Below, one piece after another: positions 60,897 through 64,000 of a stretch of DNA of 64,000 nucleotides. The stretch's first letter is position 1. The number at the start of each line of letters is the position of its first letter. Under the pieces are notes generated by a model. That model was given only the letters and a program-made list of their open reading frames with translations, did no database searches and was not told where the DNA came from. The stretch comes from Bacteroidales bacterium (GTDB lineage Bacteria > Bacteroidota > Bacteroidia > Bacteroidales > F082): assembly GCA_016284305.1 (NCBI GenBank), contig JAEEON010000075.1, forward strand, positions 1-64,000. The letters run 5' to 3'. Position numbers and translations under genes: made by a program.

Positions 60897-62555
60897 TTAG
60901 ACCTTTTTGCCTAAGAATCGGATGATTACAGCCAAAAGGGCAAAAGCAGCCAAGAAAGAAATCCACGAGGGGAGTCCCATCGCAGAAGGCAAGACCCCAA
61001 CAAGCAATGCCACCCCACCAACGGTGAGGGCGTAAGGCATTTGTGTGCTCACATGATTCATATGGTTGCAGCCACTGGCCAAGGAACTCATAATGGTGGT
61101 GTCGGAAATCGGTGAGCAGTGGTCGCCCATAACGGATCCAGCCAATACCGAAGCAACTACATTATAGAAGATGGGCATCGTGCCGTCCATCGTCAAACCT
61201 TGCTCTTGGCAGAGAAGCCAAGTGGAAGGCAAAATCAACGGATAAAGGATGGCCATCGTACCCCAAGACGTACCCGTGGAAAAGCCGATCAAAGCCGCCA
61301 AGACAAAGGTCAACGCTGGCACCAACACGGGCGAGAGCGACCATTTCAACAACAGCTGAGAGACAAACTCTGCTGTATGCATCTCTTTGGTCACCAATGC
61401 AATAGACCATGCCATGGTCAGAATCAACACCGCATTGAACATCGACTTAAAACCTTCCACCATCTCCTCCATTACCTTACCGAACTCAAGCACACCCCGC
61501 ATCAAAGTCATGATGATAGACGTAAGCAGCGAAAGCAGCGAAGCCCAAAGCAAAGCTTGATAGGAATTGGCCGCACCGATAGTCGCCGAAAGCTTGGAAA
61601 AGAAATCCAGACTTGAGTCATTCCAAACCGTTGCGTCATAACCCGTGAAAGCCAAGCCTACGATGGTGCCAAAAATCAAGACCGACAAGGGAATCAGGGC
61701 ATCGATGATATGTGCAGGCTTAGCCACCCCATCACGCATATCGGTAGCATTAGCACTTGCTCTCCTCGCCTGCCTTTCCGCCTTTAACATTGGACCAAAG
61801 TCACGGCCACTGAAAATCAACATAAGCACAAAACCCAAAGTCAAAAAGGGATAGAAACTATAGGATAAGGATTGAAAGAACACAGAATAGGCCGAGACAT
61901 CCAGACCAATGGTGCTGATACCGTCCTGGATATAACTCAACTCTGCTCCAATCCAAGTGGTGACAAAAGCCACAGCAACCACAGGAGCAGATGTGGAATC
62001 GACAATATAAGCCAACTTCTCCCTGGAAATCCGTTTCTTGTCGACAATGGGACGCATGGTGTTACCCACCACCAAGGTGTTGGAATAGTCGTCAAAGAAG
62101 ATGCACAAGTCCATCAAAAAAGTCATCAGCTGCCCCGAGCGAGGGCCTCTGACAAACCGCGAAAGCCAGTTGACCACACCCTGCATTCCCCCATTGACAG
62201 TGATGATTCGAACCATGCCACCAATGGCCATCGTGAACACAACGATAAGGATGTGCTCATCGTCGAAAAGCGAGCCTACGATGAAGGTGTCCACCGTCCG
62301 CAACACTCCCGAGCCCAAGGCCAAGGCAGGGCTTTGTCCAGAAAAAAGTGCCATGATGAAAGTCCCCGTCAAAACACCTACAAAAAGTGAGGAGATCACC
62401 TCTTTTATTAATAAGGCCATCAGGATGGCCACCAAGGGTGGCAGTATCGACATCCACATGGGCATGGGACCTGAAATGGGGCCAAGGAAAGAAAGCACCG
62501 CAATGGCTATCACGATGACGGCAAATACGATGATCAGGACAGTTTTCTTTTTCAT
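60897..62555 (-). CDS. NhaC family Na+/H+ antiporter
   Basis: 552 residues with about 12-14 membrane helices. The family is recognisable from FDDYSNTLVVGNTMRPIVDK, YIVDSTSAPVVAVAFVTTWIGAEL, GFSTGTSWGTMAILYPL and GSVMGDHCSPISDTTIMSS. NhaC-type carriers exchange sodium for protons, or malate/lactate in related clades. Convergent with the kinase-deaminase gene (11-nt gap) and divergent from a lipoprotein gene. Confidence 0.92.
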   Translation of the reverse strand: MKKKTVLIIVFAVIVIAIAVLSFLGPISGPMPMWMSILPPLVAILMALLIKEVISSLFVGVLTGTFIMALFSGQSPALALGSGVLRTVDTFIVGSLFDDEHILIVVFTMAIGGMVRIITVNGGMQGVVNWLSRFVRGPRSGQLMTFLMDLCIFFDDYSNTLVVGNTMRPIVDKKRISREKLAYIVDSTSAPVVAVAFVTTWIGAELSYIQDGISTIGLDVSAYSVFFQSLSYSFYPFLTLGFVLMLIFSGRDFGPMLKAERQARRASANATDMRDGVAKPAHIIDALIPLSVLIFGTIVGLAFTGYDATVWNDSSLDFFSKLSATIGAANSYQALLWASLLSLLTSIIMTLMRGVLEFGKVMEEMVEGFKSMFNAVLILTMAWSIALVTKEMHTAEFVSQLLLKWSLSPVLVPALTFVLAALIGFSTGTSWGTMAILYPLILPSTWLLCQEQGLTMDGTMPIFYNVVASVLAGSVMGDHCSPISDTTIMSSLASGCNHMNHVSTQMPYALTVGGVALLVGVLPSAMGLPSWISFLAAFALLAVIIRFLGKKV

Positions 62556-62592
62556 TTCAAAAAATAATTTCCAAAAATACAGGTTTTGGCTT

Positions 62593-62600
62593 TATCTTTG
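62593..62600 (+). promoter_or_regulatory. -7 box upstream of the lipoprotein gene
   Basis: TATCTTTG matches TAnnTTTG; start near 62607, ATG at 62642. Confidence 0.5.
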
Positions 62601-62641
62601 CAACATTATTATTCTTTGTTACCATAAAAAAGAGAAAAATC

Positions 62642-63178
62642 ATGAAAAGAACACTCGTATTGTTAATGTGCTGCCTCGCCATGGCTTTCGCATCATGCCA
62701 CAAAGATCCGCAACCAACGCCTGAAAACGAACCCGCCAACAAACGTTTCATTGGCTTCTATGAAGGCAATATCTATCTGAATGGCACTGCTAACGCTCCA
62801 CAACTCGCACAATTCAACATGCCTGACGGTTTTCCCATCGACAGCATGATGTTCCATTTGACAGCTGACATTACTGCAGGAGATAATGACGAGACCGCCA
62901 ACGTCTTGTTCACCATCATCAGTGAACCCGAGAACCAGTCGTATGAGACCACTGGGACGGTCAGCGGCAACACCATCAGCTTTGGGGACCTCAGCTACCA
63001 TTATGTGGAAGGGCCAAGCACGTTTGACGTCACGCTGACGTTGACCGGCAACCTCAACAGCAACACCTTGACCCTCACGGGACCAGCGACAGGCACTGGA
63101 AAAGTAAACATTGAAGGATTCCCCGTCTCCTTGGACCTCACGGTGGAGGCCAATGTGGACGGCAGTATCATAAAATAA
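62642..63178 (+). CDS. Lipoprotein of unknown function
   Basis: 178 residues. The signal MKRTLVLLMCCLAMAFASC has lipobox FASC. The mature part starts with a Pro/Glu-rich spacer (HKDPQPTPENEPANK) and continues as a beta-rich domain of about 145 residues (FIGFYEGNIYLNG, ETTGTVSGNTISFGDLSYHY, LTLTGPATGTGKVNIEG), resembling calycin-like lipoproteins of Bacteroidales. Function unknown. It ends at a bidirectional terminator. Confidence 0.82.
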   Translation: MKRTLVLLMCCLAMAFASCHKDPQPTPENEPANKRFIGFYEGNIYLNGTANAPQLAQFNMPDGFPIDSMMFHLTADITAGDNDETANVLFTIISEPENQSYETTGTVSGNTISFGDLSYHYVEGPSTFDVTLTLTGNLNSNTLTLTGPATGTGKVNIEGFPVSLDLTVEANVDGSIIK

Positions 63179-63200
63179 CCAGACTTTGCCATGGATAATA

Positions 63201-63231
63201 AAAAAACGGACCTCGATGAGGTCCGTTTTTT
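63201..63231. terminator. Bidirectional intrinsic terminator
   Basis: AAAAAACGGACCTC, loop GAT, GAGGTCCGTTTTTT: a 14-bp stem including A-T pairs. It lies between the lipoprotein gene and the convergent tRNA gene and can serve both. Confidence 0.95.
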
Positions 63232-63233
63232 AG

Positions 63234-63305
<72 letters not shown>

Positions 63306-63319
63306 TCAAATTTCGACTG

Positions 63320-63350
63320 CAAAATTAAACATTATTTTATATCTTTGCAA
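63320..63350 (-). promoter_or_regulatory. Promoter of the initiator tRNA gene
   Basis: Minus strand: TTG (63350-63348), 20-nt spacer, TAATTTTG (63327-63320). The start would be near 63313, 8 nt before the mature 5' end. Confidence 0.6.
63340..63347 (+). promoter_or_regulatory. -7 box upstream of era
   Basis: TATCTTTG matches TAnnTTTG; start near 63354, ATG at 63375. It lies inside the tRNA promoter on the other strand. Confidence 0.5.
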
Positions 63351-63374
63351 GCGTTTTAAAGAAAAATTTTTCAG

Positions 63375-64000
63375 ATGACACATAAAGCAGGCTATGTCAA
63401 CATTATAGGGAGACCCAACGTTGGGAAATCCACCCTTATGAACCAGTTAGTAGGCGAGAAAATCTCCATCATCACCTCCAAAGCACAGACCACAAGACAC
63501 CGCATCTTGGGCATCGTCAATGGTGATGACTTCCAAATGGTGTTTTCCGACACCCCAGGCATCATCAAGGATCCGGCTTACAAGATGCACGAGATCATGA
63601 ACCAGTTCGTCAACGTCGCACTTATCGACGCTGACTTGATCCTCTTCGTCGTTGACATCACCGACAAAAAAATCGAGGAAAACACCGTCGAAAAACTGAA
63701 AGCCACCGACATACCCGTGTTTGTGCTCATCAACAAGATCGACCTTGCCGACCAAAAAGGCGTGGAAGATGCCGTGGCCTTCTGGGAAAAGGAACTGCCC
63801 AATGCCACCGTATTCCCCATTTTAGCACAGCATAACGCCAATATCCAACACGTGTTCGAGCAAATTCTCACCAAGCTTCCCGAGTGCCCGCCCTATTTCC
63901 CTAAAGATGAGTTGACGGACAAATCGATGCGTTTCTTTGTCACCGAGATTATCCGTGAGAAAATCTTACTCAACTACCAACAAGAGATCCCCTACTCCGT
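63375..64000 (+). CDS. era: GTPase Era (partial, runs off the end)
   Basis: ATG 63375 opens a frame that is still open at base 64000 (208 codons seen of about 295 expected). The G-domain motifs are NIIGRPNVGKSTLMNQLVGE (G1), the TTRHR switch region, DTPGI (G3) and INKID (G4). The visible C-terminal part, SMRFFVTEIIREKILLNY, leads into the KH domain that binds 16S rRNA. Era is needed for 30S subunit assembly. Confidence 0.96.
   Translation, partial: MTHKAGYVNIIGRPNVGKSTLMNQLVGEKISIITSKAQTTRHRILGIVNGDDFQMVFSDTPGIIKDPAYKMHEIMNQFVNVALIDADLILFVVDITDKKIEENTVEKLKATDIPVFVLINKIDLADQKGVEDAVAFWEKELPNATVFPILAQHNANIQHVFEQILTKLPECPPYFPKDELTDKSMRFFVTEIIREKILLNYQQEIPYS

Overview
The window is a gene-dense stretch of chromosome from a member of the Bacteroidota, most likely an uncultured gut or rumen Bacteroidales. 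The evidence is a set of lineage-specific features: four secreted proteins with type IX secretion (T9SS) C-terminal sorting domains, a complete MoxR/Bat (aerotolerance) operon, DUF2851, Omp28 and TlpA-family surface genes, a 6S RNA between zapA and rny, and promoters of the Bacteroidota type (TTTG, about 19 nt, TAnnTTTG). I saw no insertion sequence, prophage, CRISPR array or replication origin. This is ordinary chromosome with a few unusual features, not a mobile island.

Layout. 1-3550: tail of an LTA-synthase-like gene and secA. 3661-6269: a gtrABC-like set (GT-C-like membrane protein, GtrB-like GT2, divergent GtrA flippase). 6256-9476: thioredoxin-like protein, coaD, Nudix hydrolase, divergent pyrE. 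9480-13300: biotin ligase, T9SS cargo, folE, a 5'-nucleotidase lipoprotein. 13477-15894: small coiled-coil protein, zapA, 6S RNA, rny. 16026-22668: DUF2851, OPT transporter, pyrH, a family 39 glycosyltransferase, frr. 22754-29869: ddl, PASTA protein, T9SS cargo, rluD, hldD, MerR regulator, M23 peptidase. 29935-34781: alaS, rdgB, ung, a 42-residue lipoprotein and a beta-barrel-like protein. 34848-37685: a 945-residue T9SS protein. 37845-47204: the moxR-DUF58-DUF4381-like-batA-batB-batC-batD-batE operon, read on the minus strand. 47383-50416: two more secreted proteins. 50532-57152: lysC, trmO, an Omp28/DUF6029/TlpA operon, manA. 57251-60885: an amidohydrolase, mtnN, LOG and a P-loop kinase-dCMP deaminase fusion. 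60897-64000: NhaC antiporter, a lipoprotein, initiator tRNA-Met, and era, which runs off the end.

Most genes are housekeeping: protein export, cell wall and LPS, translation and RNA processing, nucleotide metabolism. The accessory component is the cell-surface set. Genes are packed in short operons with 2-20 nt gaps or ATGA-type overlaps. Many convergent pairs overlap by 8-31 nt.

The strongest unexplained feature is a set of at least a dozen short tandem repeats in the gaps between genes. Each has its own unit, but the periods are almost always 7 nt (or 14 or 21) or 8 nt. They usually abut a start codon or contain the stop codon of the upstream gene, and they are A/purine-rich in the sense of transcription. 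Other items to check are a BatC fused to four InlB-B-like repeats plus a long polyglutamine tract, the kinase-deaminase fusion in a nucleotide-metabolism cluster, the 6S RNA, and a tiny lipoprotein whose stop codon overlaps the TTG start of the next gene.
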